Source: Desulfamplus sp. (GTDB taxonomy: Bacteria > Desulfobacterota > Desulfobacteria > Desulfobacterales > Desulfobacteraceae). From it: a stretch of 54,737 nucleotides of DNA. The notes below the pieces were generated by a model. It saw only the letters and a program-made list of their open reading frames with translations, had not been told where the DNA came from and did not search any database. Positions 43,003-52,150 of this stretch are shown piece after piece (position 1 is the first letter of the stretch; each line of letters starts with the position of its first letter). The stretch is taken from assembly GCA_015232455.1 (NCBI GenBank), contig JADFZQ010000022.1, positions 1 to 54,737 of the forward strand, given 5' to 3'. The position numbers and the translations under genes are program-made.

Positions 43003-43458
43003 TTAAAGATCGAATTCTTTAGGATCAATATCAAGAGATCGACATATTTCCCTGATAACATTTTTCTCATTGTCATCAAAATTACCATCTGCCCCTGCTA
43101 TAAGTACAGCTACTTGAATCGCTGCACGTGCCTGAGGAGGCGTTTTTTTCAATTTTCCAACTATTTGAAGAAGATCTATTTTTCCAAAATCAAAATCTTT
43201 TACCAGCTTATCGCAATAGGTATTGAATGATTGTTGTAATTGACTTACATCAAACACCGCAAGCATATCATTAGAGCTAATAAAAGTGGCTGTTTTCTTT
43301 CTTTCTGTGGTATCAATATTGCCATCTGCTGCTGATACAAGGGCACATACAGCCATAGTTGCATCTGCAAAATTTTTGTTTTGAAACTGTTTCACTTGAG
43401 TTACCAATTGACCTTGTAACTCAATAGCACTTTCTTTTAATTTACTCAAAAAACCCAT
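43003..43458 (-). CDS. terB: TerB-like tellurite-resistance protein
   Basis: 151 aa, all-helical. Two repeated acidic motifs (SAADGNIDTTERKK about 47-60 and AGADGNFDDNEKNVIREIC about 126-144) are the metal-binding pairs of the TerB fold; TPPQARAAIQVAVLIA precedes the second. TerB is thought to scaffold TerC and TerD proteins at the membrane. Ribosome site AAAGGAGAGG. First gene of the terB-terZ-terD-terD unit, 71 bases after rodA. Confidence 0.9.
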   Translation of the reverse strand: MGFLSKLKESAIELQGQLVTQVKQFQNKNFADATMAVCALVSAADGNIDTTERKKTATFISSNDMLAVFDVSQLQQSFNTYCDKLVKDFDFGKIDLLQIVGKLKKTPPQARAAIQVAVLIAGADGNFDDNEKNVIREICRSLDIDPKEFDL

Positions 43459-43529
43459 TTACCTCTCCTTTAATTTATATGTTAAAGATTGTTTTAACTC
43501 CATTGTTGTTTTCTAATCCAATATAGAAT

Positions 43530-44648
43530 TCAACACCTAAGAAACCTACGCATACTTATATTTAATAATACTCCAATTCCAATCATATTAGTTAAAACAG
43601 ATGAGCCTCCATAGCTTATAAGAGGCAGGGGAACACCAACAACAGGCATTAAACCCATAACCATGCCAATATTGATAAAAATTTGCCAAAAAATCATAAT
43701 TGTTATACCAAAGGCGAGAATTGACCCAAATATGTTCCTGCAATGATAAGCTATATTAAGACCCAATAAAAGAAGCATAAAATATAGAAAGAGAAGCACA
43801 CTACATCCTATGATACCCCATTCTTCAGCAAGAACAGATAGTATGAAATCAGTATGTTGTTCAGGTAAAAAATCCAAAGCATTCTGTGTTCCTTTCATAA
43901 AGCCTTTACCAGAAATCATACCTGAACCAATGGCAATTTTTGACTGAATAATATGATAGCCAGTTCCAAGAGGGTCTCTATCAGGATCAAGAAATGTCAA
44001 AACTCTACCTTTCTGATATTCTTTTAAACCAAACATCCATGCAAGTGGAACAGCAAAAACTGTCAATACTCCACAAGATAAGAATACACTTTTTTTGACT
44101 TTTACAAATAATGTAATGGAGGCTGCAATGAAAAGAAGTAGTAGAGCTGTACCAAGGTCTGGTTGAAGTAATATCAACAAAAAAGGGGGAAAAAGTAATA
44201 AAGAAGGTTTGATAATATGCCAGAATGATAGTCCTGTCTCTGAAATAATACCTGAATACACTGATGCCAAAACAAAAATAAGTGATATTTTCATAAATTC
44301 TGATGGTTGTATAGTAAATGGTCCTAAGGCAAGCCATCGTTGTGAACCAGCTACATATTTACCAAACAACATTACAGAGATTAAAAGTCCAACACAAAGT
44401 AAATATATTATAAAACTACCTTTATGAAATATTTTATAAGGAAAAAATAAAGATATTAGAACAATAATAAAACTACCTGTGATCCAAACTATCTGCTTTT
44501 TAAAAAGAATGTGCATATTATTATCAGAGCCTCCAGCATTAACAGCACTATAAAGAACCCCGAGTCCCAATATACCAATTAAAATGGTAATTAGTATCAA
44601 GCCCCAATTAAAATTTTCAAAAAGTCGTCTGTCAAACACAGTAATCAT
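43530..44648 (-). CDS. rodA: Rod-shape SEDS glycosyltransferase RodA
   Basis: 372 aa with ten membrane segments. RodA polymerises lipid II during cell-wall elongation, partnered by PBP2. Signatures: QRWLALGPFTIQPSEFMKIS (about 102-121), LLQPDLGTALLLL (about 158-170, with the catalytic-region Asp), GLKEYQKGRVLTFLDPDRDP (about 208-227), FLPEQHTDFILSVLAEEWG (about 258-276) and GVPLPLISYGGSSVLTNMIG (about 339-358). The N-terminus (FDRRLFENFNWGL) and length separate it from FtsW. No pbp2 or mreBCD adjoins. Confidence 0.95.
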   Translation of the reverse strand: MITVFDRRLFENFNWGLILITILIGILGLGVLYSAVNAGGSDNNMHILFKKQIVWITGSFIIVLISLFFPYKIFHKGSFIIYLLCVGLLISVMLFGKYVAGSQRWLALGPFTIQPSEFMKISLIFVLASVYSGIISETGLSFWHIIKPSLLLFPPFLLILLQPDLGTALLLLFIAASITLFVKVKKSVFLSCGVLTVFAVPLAWMFGLKEYQKGRVLTFLDPDRDPLGTGYHIIQSKIAIGSGMISGKGFMKGTQNALDFLPEQHTDFILSVLAEEWGIIGCSVLLFLYFMLLLLGLNIAYHCRNIFGSILAFGITIMIFWQIFINIGMVMGLMPVVGVPLPLISYGGSSVLTNMIGIGVLLNISMRRFLRC

Positions 44649-44925
44649 AAACCGAACTAATGCTATAATATCGTTACTTTTGTATAATAGTTTTAAGGCA
44701 TTTGTTCCAAACAGTTAGTAAATAATATATCTAACACCAAAAAAATCAAGCACATTTATTTATAAATATGTTAATGGTTTTAAGTAGAAAACTTTTTAGG
44801 GAATAGATATGAAATTAGGACGTTTGTAATAATTATGTAAAACTATAATTCTATATGTAAGGTCTATTATTAGTGTGTTAGAAATTAAAAAGTATCAATA
44901 CATTGATTGCGTAGCAGTAAATTTA

Positions 44926-45130
44926 AAGGTGATGTATTGGAAAAGCGGTTTTTATCATATAGCAAGAGGTGCTAATATTCCGATTGTCATGGGATATATA
45001 GATTATAGACGTAAAGCTGGCGGACTTAGAAGGTCTATTATTCCAACTGGAGATATTTATGCTGATATGGTTCTTATACGCTCGTTTTATGCTGGTGTTA
45101 CTGGAAAATACCCTGAGCAATCGATTGATT
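44926..45130 (+). pseudogene. Partial copy of the PlsC-like acyltransferase gene (3' end)
   Basis: This stretch encodes VMYWKSGFYHIARGANIPIV and onward to TGKYPEQSID. It is nearly identical at DNA and protein level to the last third of the gene at 29898-30482, but on the opposite strand and 15 kb away. A frame opened by GTG 44875 adds 17 unrelated residues. The copy lacks the H-x4-D active site, so it cannot be an acyltransferase. It is probably a dead segmental duplicate. Confidence 0.85.
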
Positions 45131-45204
45131 ACCTATATATCTAAAAAGTCTTTAGAATAAACGTCTTGCTATTTATTTTTATATATTAATTAAGGATTGT
45201 ATTT

Positions 45205-46512
45205 ATGTTTTTTGAGGTGGTTATTACTTTGGTTCTTGTTTTGTTAAACGGCTTTTTTGTGGCTTCTGAGTTTGCTATTGTAAAAATAAGAGCTTCCCAG
45301 CTTGAATTAAAGGCTCAATCTGGGAACAGTGCTGCAATATTATCAAAACATATTGTATTAAATCTTGACGGTTATCTTGCAGCGACTCAGTTAGGAATAA
45401 CACTTGCGAGTTTAGGATTAGGCTGGATTGGGGAACCCGTTGTTTCTAAGATAATAGAAAACCTTTTTGAGTATATTGGTATGGAACTCAATCCAGAATT
45501 AGCACATGATATAGCCTTACCTATAGCTTTCACAACTATTACGGTTTTACATATTGTTTTTGGCGAGCTTGCACCAAAGTCAATTGCTATACAGCGTTCA
45601 GAATCAACAACTCTATTAATAGCTTATCCACTTCAATTCTTTTTTTGGGTATTTAGACCATTTATTTGGGTATTAAATGGCATAGCTAATTTTTTACTTA
45701 AACTGGTTGGTCTTACTTCAATACATGGTTCTGAAGTGCATAGCAGCGAAGAACTTAAATATTTGGTTGAGCAAGGCAAGGAAAGTGGTGTCATTGAGCC
45801 ATCTAATTATAAAATAATAAAAAATGCTTTTGATTTTTCAGAACAGACTGCAAAACAAATAATGATTCCGCGAATGAAGGTTTTTACTATAGATGTAAAT
45901 AATTTTACTGAAATAGTTTTTGAAAAAGCAATTAATGAAAGCTACACAAGAATACCTTGTTATGAGGAGAATTTAGACAATATTATAGGTGTGGTTTATC
46001 TCAAGGATATTTTGTTAAAATCAAGGAGAAGTGAGCCATTTAACATACGTGATATAATGCGTGATATGATGTTTGTACCTGAGACAAAACGAATTGGTCA
46101 ACTACTAAATGAATTTCAATTACATCACCAACAGATAGCAGGCGTTATAAATGAATATGGTGGTTTTGAAGGTATAATTACTATGGAGGATATTTTAGAG
46201 GAGTTAGTTGGAGAGATACAAGATGAATATGATAATGAGATGCCTGTTGTAGAGAAGACGGGAGATAAAACATATACTGTGGTTGCTTCAGCTACGCTTG
46301 ATGATATAAATGAGTTATTGCCTCACCCAATAATTGAAGATGAGAAGCAAGATGACCAATATGAAACTCTTGCGGGGTATCTTATTTTTAAATTAGGAAA
46401 AATACCTAATGTTAAAGATAAGATTACTTTTAGTAATTATGAATTCACTATTTTGAAAAAAAATAGACGTTCTCTCATTTTGGTTCAACTTACTGATTTG
46501 ATAGAATATTAG
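45205..46512 (+). CDS. CNNM/HlyC-CorC family membrane protein
   Basis: 435 aa. The DUF21/CNNM membrane domain (about 1-190; LNGFFVASEFAIVKIRASQL, LDGYLAATQLGITLASLGLG, FGELAPKSIAIQ) is followed by two CBS domains (about 210-335; IMIPRMKVFTIDVN, YTRIPCYEENLDNIIGVVYLKD, GVINEYGGFEGIITMEDILE) and a CorC_HlyC domain (about 350-432). Members mediate or regulate Mg2+/Co2+ efflux; older annotations call them hemolysins. Ribosome site AAGGAT. Just downstream of the acyltransferase fragment. Confidence 0.92.
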   Translation: MFFEVVITLVLVLLNGFFVASEFAIVKIRASQLELKAQSGNSAAILSKHIVLNLDGYLAATQLGITLASLGLGWIGEPVVSKIIENLFEYIGMELNPELAHDIALPIAFTTITVLHIVFGELAPKSIAIQRSESTTLLIAYPLQFFFWVFRPFIWVLNGIANFLLKLVGLTSIHGSEVHSSEELKYLVEQGKESGVIEPSNYKIIKNAFDFSEQTAKQIMIPRMKVFTIDVNNFTEIVFEKAINESYTRIPCYEENLDNIIGVVYLKDILLKSRRSEPFNIRDIMRDMMFVPETKRIGQLLNEFQLHHQQIAGVINEYGGFEGIITMEDILEELVGEIQDEYDNEMPVVEKTGDKTYTVVASATLDDINELLPHPIIEDEKQDDQYETLAGYLIFKLGKIPNVKDKITFSNYEFTILKKNRRSLILVQLTDLIEY

Positions 46513-46609
46513 TTAAATATATTAAATGTAGTTTTTAATTGAACAGTTATGGAAATTGTCAAATTTCAAATTGTGGTAAATCTAAAAATCTTAGGAAATA
46601 TATAAAAAC

Positions 46610-47626
46610 ATGATGAAAAAAACAGTTATAAAAGGAACAGGAAAGGCTATTCCATCACGTCTTGTTACGAATCATGATCTCACTAAAATGATGGATACAT
46701 CAGATGAGTGGATACAGCAAAGAACAGGAATAAAACAGCGTTATTGGGTGCCTGAAGGTGAGATAATGGGAGCTTCTGATCTTGGACTTGAGGCATCACA
46801 CAAAGCATTAGAAAAAGCTGGCTGGAAGCCTGAAGATATTGACTTTATAATTTTTGCAACTCTAAGCCCTGATATATTCTTTCCGGGATCAGGGTGTCTC
46901 TTACAGACTAAACTTGGGTTAAAGTCAACACCAGCTCTTGATATAAGACAACAATGCACAGGGTTTCTATATAGCCTTGCTACTGCTGATGCTTATATAA
47001 AAAGCGGACTTGCAAATAAAATTTTGATTGTAGGTGCAGAAGTCCACAGCTCTGGTCTTGATAAAACAACAAGGGGAAGAGATGTTGCTGTTCTGTTTGG
47101 TGATGGGGCGGGTGCTATTTGCGTTGAGGGAGTTGAGACTGATGAAAATATAGGAGTTATAGCATCAGTTCTTCATGCTGACGGCAAAGGTGCTGATGCT
47201 TTGATGACTGAGCTTCCAGCTTCAAGACTTCCTGATAGAATGGCGTTAGGCTTAGAAGGAGAGGAGATTGCCCGTTATTATCCAGTGATGAACGGACAAT
47301 CTGTATTTAAAACAGCGGTCAAAAAATTGCCTGAAGTAACAAGAGAGATTTTTGCTAAAACAGGCATGACTATAGATGACATTGATCTAATCTTTCCTCA
47401 TCAGGCAAATTTAAGGATAAATCAGGCATATCAGCAGTTTATGAAGATAGAAGAGGCTAAAATTTTTAATAATATCCAAAAATATGGCAATACAACCGCC
47501 GCAAGTATTCCAATTGCTTTAGATGAGGCTTTAGAGCAGAATCTTATTGGAAAAAAAGGAGATACCGTGATGTTTATCGGTTTTGGTGCTGGATTTACTT
47601 GGGGCAGTGTAATTTATAGATTTTAG
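46610..47626 (+). CDS. 3-oxoacyl-ACP synthase III (FabH-like)
   Basis: 338 aa thiolase-fold enzyme. Catalytic triad: Cys116 in QQCTGF, His in FPHQANLRI (about 264) and Asn in KYGNTTAASIP (about 295). Also TSDEWIQQRTGIKQR at the N-terminus and GFGAGFTWGSVIYRF at the C-terminus. FabH condenses acetyl-CoA with malonyl-ACP to start fatty-acid synthesis. The QQCTGF context and isolation from other fab genes point to a FabH paralogue that might use other acyl starters, rather than clearly the primary FabH. Confidence 0.88.
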   Translation: MMKKTVIKGTGKAIPSRLVTNHDLTKMMDTSDEWIQQRTGIKQRYWVPEGEIMGASDLGLEASHKALEKAGWKPEDIDFIIFATLSPDIFFPGSGCLLQTKLGLKSTPALDIRQQCTGFLYSLATADAYIKSGLANKILIVGAEVHSSGLDKTTRGRDVAVLFGDGAGAICVEGVETDENIGVIASVLHADGKGADALMTELPASRLPDRMALGLEGEEIARYYPVMNGQSVFKTAVKKLPEVTREIFAKTGMTIDDIDLIFPHQANLRINQAYQQFMKIEEAKIFNNIQKYGNTTAASIPIALDEALEQNLIGKKGDTVMFIGFGAGFTWGSVIYRF

Positions 47627-47680
47627 TTTGTGTAAAAAGGTCGTCCTGTAACAAGATGATGTTTTTTTAATTTCCACAAT

Positions 47681-47764
47681 CTGAATCAGGATACCCAAGA
47701 TAAAAGGATAAAACATGATGACCTATCCTTAATATCCGTTAATCCTGACTATCCTGATTCAGAC
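47681..47764. repeat. MITE-like repeat with inverted ends CTGAATCAGGAT, copy A
   Basis: Begins CTGAATCAGGATACCCAAGA and ends ATCCTGATTCAGAC. Internally it has several GGAT/ATCC alternations (AAAAGGAT, TATCCTT, ATCCTGAC) that can form a long imperfect stem. A close copy lies at 53495-53583. Confidence 0.75.
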
Positions 47765-47806
47765 ATCAAAAAAATTATCATCATTTAAATTTATGACTAC
47801 CAATAA

Positions 47807-47839
47807 AGATTTGACAACTTTCAGAAAGTTGTCAAATCT
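47807..47839. repeat. Palindromic repeat (family AGATTTGACAACTTT), copy 3
   Basis: AGATTTGACAACTTT, loop CAG, then AAAGTTGTCAAATCT. It lies 32 bases before the TTG start of the beta-helix protein gene, i.e. upstream of a gene rather than just after one. Confidence 0.85.
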
Positions 47840-47870
47840 ACGGATAAAATTAACAGCTTAAGGTAAAAAA

Positions 47871-49217
47871 TTGGATAAAATTAATTTATTGATTAACAAA
47901 GGGGTGAAAATCCTAAACCCTGAATCTATATTTATTGATGATGATGTTGATGTAGAGAGAATTTCAGGAGACAACGTAACTTTATATCCTTTCACAAAAC
48001 TCATGGGAAAAGAGACTCTTATAATGTCAGATACCACACTTGGCTTTGAAGGAGCTGTAACTCTTGATAATGTGCTTGTGGGTAAGGGAACTCGTCTCAA
48101 TGGCGGTTTTTTTCAAAAATGTGTTTTTGCTGGCAATAACAGCTTTGGCTCTGGTGCTCATGTTAGAGAAGGAACAATTTTGGAAGAGGGTGCAAGTGCT
48201 GCACACACTGTTGGATTAAAACAGACAATTCTATTTCCCTTTGTAACGCTTGGCAGCCTTATCAATTTTTGCGACTGCTTAATGGCTGGGGGAACAAGTA
48301 GGAAAGATCACAGCGAAGTTGGCTCATCATTTATCCATTTTAATTACACTCCAAATCAAGACAAAGCAACACCGTCAATGTTTGGAAATGTCTATCAAGG
48401 TGTTATGATAAAAAGCCATCCAATATTTCTTGGAGGGCAAGGCGGAGTTGTTGGTCCTTGTCGTATGCCATTTGGTTCTGTTACAGCGGCTGGCACAATT
48501 TGGCGAAAAGATATTTTAGAACCTGACAAGTTGATGTTTGGCGGCGGTATTCGTGAGTCTGTTTTAGATAGAAAAATTGGGATATACTCTAACGTAAAAA
48601 GGATATTTAAAAATAATATTCTTTATATTGCTGGTCTTATAAGCCTGATGAGCTGGTATGTTCATATCAGACCTATATTTGTAGGTGGAACGAATCTGTT
48701 ATCAGATTCAAACTCATCAGCAGATGATTCATCAAGTTTGTCAAAGAAGGTATTGCAAGAAAGGTTGTTGTCCAAGCAGTTGCTTTTAGGTATGCAAAAG
48801 ACTTTAAAATCAGCAATTGACGAGCGGATAAAGAGACTTGATGATTTTGTAAAACGCCTTCATAAATCAAAAGAGACTATTCTCTCTGGAAATGATGGCA
48901 AAATAACACCGTTAGTTAAAGAGCATGATGACATTATTAATATGTGGGATAGAGGAATCAACTATTTTAAGAACTCTTTTGATCAATATTTTTTTGTTCG
49001 CTCTTTTAAGCAATCCTCTTCTGCTTCATGCTCTTTTGAGCTATCTGAACAAAAACCACCAAAAGGATTTATAAGAGCAATTGAAGATGGCATCAAGGAA
49101 AATGGAAATGATTATATTCGTGTGATTCAAAGCCTTGATAGGTCAGCTTCTGATATTGGAAGCGGTTGGCTTGAGTCAATTGAAAATCGTATCTATTCAG
49201 AATTTATAAATATATGA
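47871..49217 (+). CDS. Left-handed beta-helix protein (GlmU C-terminal-like)
   Basis: 448 aa, TTG start with TAAGGT upstream. Residues about 18-235 form hexapeptide-type beta-helix turns (VTLYPFTKLMGKETLIMSD, VLVGKGTRLNGGFFQKCVFA, GSGAHVREGTILEEGASAAH). The segment SMFGNVYQGVMIKSHPIFLG resembles UDP-sugar acyltransferase/pyrophosphorylase accessory domains. There is no N-terminal nucleotidyltransferase domain. A Ser/Asp-rich stretch (about 282-296) leads to a C-terminal helical part (about 300-448). Possibly a sugar-nucleotide N-acetyltransferase or regulator; exact activity unknown. Confidence 0.7.
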   Translation: MDKINLLINKGVKILNPESIFIDDDVDVERISGDNVTLYPFTKLMGKETLIMSDTTLGFEGAVTLDNVLVGKGTRLNGGFFQKCVFAGNNSFGSGAHVREGTILEEGASAAHTVGLKQTILFPFVTLGSLINFCDCLMAGGTSRKDHSEVGSSFIHFNYTPNQDKATPSMFGNVYQGVMIKSHPIFLGGQGGVVGPCRMPFGSVTAAGTIWRKDILEPDKLMFGGGIRESVLDRKIGIYSNVKRIFKNNILYIAGLISLMSWYVHIRPIFVGGTNLLSDSNSSADDSSSLSKKVLQERLLSKQLLLGMQKTLKSAIDERIKRLDDFVKRLHKSKETILSGNDGKITPLVKEHDDIINMWDRGINYFKNSFDQYFFVRSFKQSSSASCSFELSEQKPPKGFIRAIEDGIKENGNDYIRVIQSLDRSASDIGSGWLESIENRIYSEFINI

Positions 49218-49255
49218 AAAAAATGATAGGCAACAGATTTGATAACTTAAAAAAA

Positions 49256-51229
49256 TTATACAAAGAGAGAGAGAATATCTCTTCTTGCATCAGCATGTTG
49301 AATAGTTACATGAATAACATCACCTGGTTTTAAACTAAGACCACCAGCAGGCATTTTCCACTCTAACATGTACTCTTTGAGAAGAACCGTGTAAAAATCT
49401 CTCCTGCAATCAAGTACTATAGCTTCCTCTTTACACCCTTTCATCTTTTCAAGATAACGTAAAAGCCAATATTTGCGTCTTAAAGTTTGAATCTTGCCTG
49501 TGTTATTTACTGGAATCTCAATCACTTGAAGAATTTGATCAAGCTCATTCTTAGAGTAAGGTTTTTCGTATCCAAGAACCCCTCGTATTTGACGTTGGGT
49601 TAAAAGATCGTAATATCTTCTTATAGGTGATGTTGCTGTAAGATAAGCACGCACACCAAGTCCTGAATGGTTTTCAGGTTTTGTGCCAATAATTGCACGG
49701 TTGAGCTGTTTTCTTTGCATACAATTCAAGAAGATTGAAGGTTCAATTCCATGAAAGAGCCTCTGCTTTGGGTCTGGCTGAGAGCGGAATATTGCTGGCA
49801 TATTATTCTTTACCAAAAATTCAGCCATAAGTGAATTTGCAAGGATCATAAACTCTGAGATAAGCATTCTGGAAGGATTCTCTCTGTCTATCCTTGAAAT
49901 TCCAATATCTCCATCTTCCTCAATCCAAATATTTATCTCTGGAAGCGTAATATGGACAGCACCTGCTTTAAGCCTTTTATCTCTTAAAACTGTAGCAAGC
50001 CTATAGAGTGTTGTTATGGGGTCATCTTCGCCATTCATAATATTTGCTTCTGTATAGGTCATCTGGTGATGAACCTGTATAATGCTTGCTACAATTTCAT
50101 AATCAATTATATCAAAAAAACGGTTAAGTCTAACAAGAGTACTAATACCCGGTCTTGCCTCTTGTTCTTTTAGACTACAAAGCCCTTCAGATAACTCTTG
50201 TGGAAGCATTGGAATTTTATCGTCAGGCATATAAATTGAGCTGCCTCTTGTTCGGGCATGTCTATCAATAGGGTCTCCATCTTTTATGTAAAAACCAACA
50301 TCAATAATATGAATCCCAAGAATATAGCCATCGTCCAATTTTTGCAGGCTTATAGCATCGTCAAAATCTAATGTTGATTGACCATCTATTGTTATCAGCG
50401 GAATATCTCGCAAATCCCTGCGTTTAGGGTCTTTTGTAAAATCATTGTATTTGAGCACAAGCTCTTTAGATTGTTTGTGAACTGCCTCTGGAAAGGATAT
50501 AGGAATGTCGAGTCTTATTAAGTCTGTATTTTGATCTTTATGCCAAATTCCTGCTTTAACTAAACTGGTGAAAATTTGTTGTGTTGAATCTGTACCATTT
50601 TTTGCCATTATTGCACGAGCATCGACTGCAGTTTTACTCTCCTTTTCGTAAATATAGTAGTCTTGTAGAATACTCTTTATTTGAGGATCAGGAACAGGAG
50701 AGATAATTCCTTTTTCAATCTCTTTAAGCCATGCAGCACCTTGCTCTATCAATCTCTCTTTCTTTTCAATCTCTCCTATCTGTTTTAACCTCATCTCAAT
50801 CAAATGTGGTGAATTTGGTGTAAAACTCTCCTGACTGAATTTAAAATAGAGCTTGTCATTAAAAAATGCTCTTATAACTGATGCAGAATGGTCTGAGGTT
50901 TGAGGTGGATCAAAACAAAATGATGTCATAGTTTCAAGATCAATAGACTCTTCTTCTTCATGCAATAATTCCCATAACTCTTTGATATTTATACTATTTG
51001 ACATCTCTTGTCGTAGTGTAGAAATCTGTTTAAGGTTTCTGACAAGAAAATCTCTATTTGCAGCAATATCAAGCAGTTCACTGGAAATATGGGTAACCCT
51101 TCCATCTGTGAGATTTACTTCTCGATTATGTTCTGTAAGAAGTCTCAACCGCTGATTTTTTATCTGCAACACAACAGCACATATTATTTTCTGTTGATCA
51201 ATATATTCTACAATATTTCCTATATTCAT
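49256..51229 (-). CDS. RNase II/R-family exoribonuclease (RNB domain)
   Basis: 657 aa from ATG 51229; TTG four codons earlier is possible. The RNB catalytic domain spans about residues 255-560: ITIDGQSTLDFDDAISLQ holds the clustered Asp residues for two metal ions, with GIHIIDVGFYI, RTRGSSIYMPDDKIPMLP and TATSPIRRYYDLLTQRQI following. The N-terminal 250 residues are helical and lack clear cold-shock domains; the C-terminal 90 are S1-like. This matches the RNase II-related VacB/ZAM group that degrades mRNA 3'-5'. Monocistronic. Confidence 0.92.
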   Translation of the reverse strand: MNIGNIVEYIDQQKIICAVVLQIKNQRLRLLTEHNREVNLTDGRVTHISSELLDIAANRDFLVRNLKQISTLRQEMSNSINIKELWELLHEEEESIDLETMTSFCFDPPQTSDHSASVIRAFFNDKLYFKFSQESFTPNSPHLIEMRLKQIGEIEKKERLIEQGAAWLKEIEKGIISPVPDPQIKSILQDYYIYEKESKTAVDARAIMAKNGTDSTQQIFTSLVKAGIWHKDQNTDLIRLDIPISFPEAVHKQSKELVLKYNDFTKDPKRRDLRDIPLITIDGQSTLDFDDAISLQKLDDGYILGIHIIDVGFYIKDGDPIDRHARTRGSSIYMPDDKIPMLPQELSEGLCSLKEQEARPGISTLVRLNRFFDIIDYEIVASIIQVHHQMTYTEANIMNGEDDPITTLYRLATVLRDKRLKAGAVHITLPEINIWIEEDGDIGISRIDRENPSRMLISEFMILANSLMAEFLVKNNMPAIFRSQPDPKQRLFHGIEPSIFLNCMQRKQLNRAIIGTKPENHSGLGVRAYLTATSPIRRYYDLLTQRQIRGVLGYEKPYSKNELDQILQVIEIPVNNTGKIQTLRRKYWLLRYLEKMKGCKEEAIVLDCRRDFYTVLLKEYMLEWKMPAGGLSLKPGDVIHVTIQHADARRDILSLFV

Positions 51230-51310
51230 AAGGAAATACAATATCAGTATGTATGTCTAAAGTCAATCAGCTAAAATAGTTGCTGGTAATTTGATGCTTT
51301 AAAAAGAAAA

Positions 51311-51343
51311 AGATTTGACAACTTTATAAGAGTTATCAAATCT
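51311..51343. repeat. Palindromic repeat (family AGATTTGACAACTTT), copy 4
   Basis: AGATTTGACAACTTT pairs with AGAGTTATCAAATCT with one mismatch and one G-T. It lies 33 bases after the cytochrome stop on the minus strand. Confidence 0.8.
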
Positions 51344-51375
51344 TTAAATACAATAATCACAATTTTTTATTTGGG

Positions 51376-51732
51376 TTATTTGCCATGACAACCATTACAG
51401 TTGATAGGTCCGTAAGGCTTGCTCGCTGCTTTGTATTCTTTATGGCATTTAAGGCAAACTTCATTCATAACTTTCTTCTTATCCAACTCTTTTTTATCTT
51501 TAAGTTTTTTTATTACTCCAAGCTCTTGTGGAAATGTGGAATGACAAATATTGCAATCTTTTAGCCCATCTTGGTGTGCTTTGTGGGGAAATGTTATAGA
51601 ACCTTTAGAGCCACCATCAACTGTCAAAGTTGCTCCGCCTCTATTTTCTGCTGCACTTACAAAAGATGCAATAAAAATCATAAAAGAAAGAGCTGCAATT
51701 ATAACCGAGAGATGTAGTTTATTTATTTTCAT
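51376..51732 (-). CDS. Periplasmic triheme cytochrome c (c7/c3-like)
   Basis: 118 aa from ATG 51732, chosen because GGAGG lies six bases upstream; the ATG 12 codons earlier lacks a ribosome site. Signal peptide of about 28 residues (ends SFVSAAEN). Three CxxCH heme sites: CNICH, CLKCH and CNGCH. ITFPHKAHQ supplies distal His ligands. Heme count and small size match class III cytochromes c7, one heme short of tetraheme c3. Would carry electrons in the periplasm of a sulfate or metal reducer. Confidence 0.9.
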   Translation of the reverse strand: MKINKLHLSVIIAALSFMIFIASFVSAAENRGGATLTVDGGSKGSITFPHKAHQDGLKDCNICHSTFPQELGVIKKLKDKKELDKKKVMNEVCLKCHKEYKAASKPYGPINCNGCHGK

Positions 51733-51882
51733 AAAACCTCCAATAAAATGAGTTCCATCACATTTCAAGATGATGGAACTTTGATTAATTTAACTTTTTA
51801 ATTTGAACTCCTGAAAACCCATTATCTATTTATTCTCAAATGCTGATTGACAAATCATAGCGTTTGCATCTCTTATTTCTCC

Positions 51883-52150
51883 TTATCTTAATGGTTTTAT
51901 ACGGAAAGGCTCTTCACTAGAAATCACAAGCTCCCAATTAGCAAGCAGCTCTTCTTTATGAAATCTACCCAAACCTGAATTGAATCATTCGCAATTGCTT
52001 GTGAAGAATACTACCAGCAACCAAAGAAACATCGTTGATAGAAACAGATGCTTTCATATCTTAATAACGAACATGAATATGGGGCAGATGATGCCGCCGC
52101 TCATTATCTTCAAAAAAATGGATACCACAAAACATACTTACCGTTGGCAT
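51883..52150 (-). pseudogene. DUF4160 gene with in-frame stop and frameshift
   Basis: Minus strand from ATG 52150: MPTVSMFCGIHFFEDNERRH then HHLPHIHVRY, a stop (TAA, 52063-52061) and, in the same frame, MKASVSINDVSLVAGSILHK. After a frameshift near 51970 it resumes as RFHKEELLANWELVISSEEP, FRIKPLR and TAA. The start MPT-x-S-M-F, PHIHV and HKEELLANWE are hallmarks of DUF4160, a small family often paired with DUF2442 in toxin-antitoxin-like pairs. AAAGGAG precedes the start. No DUF2442 partner remains. The rest of the 51769-52345 gap holds nothing else I can identify. Confidence 0.7.
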
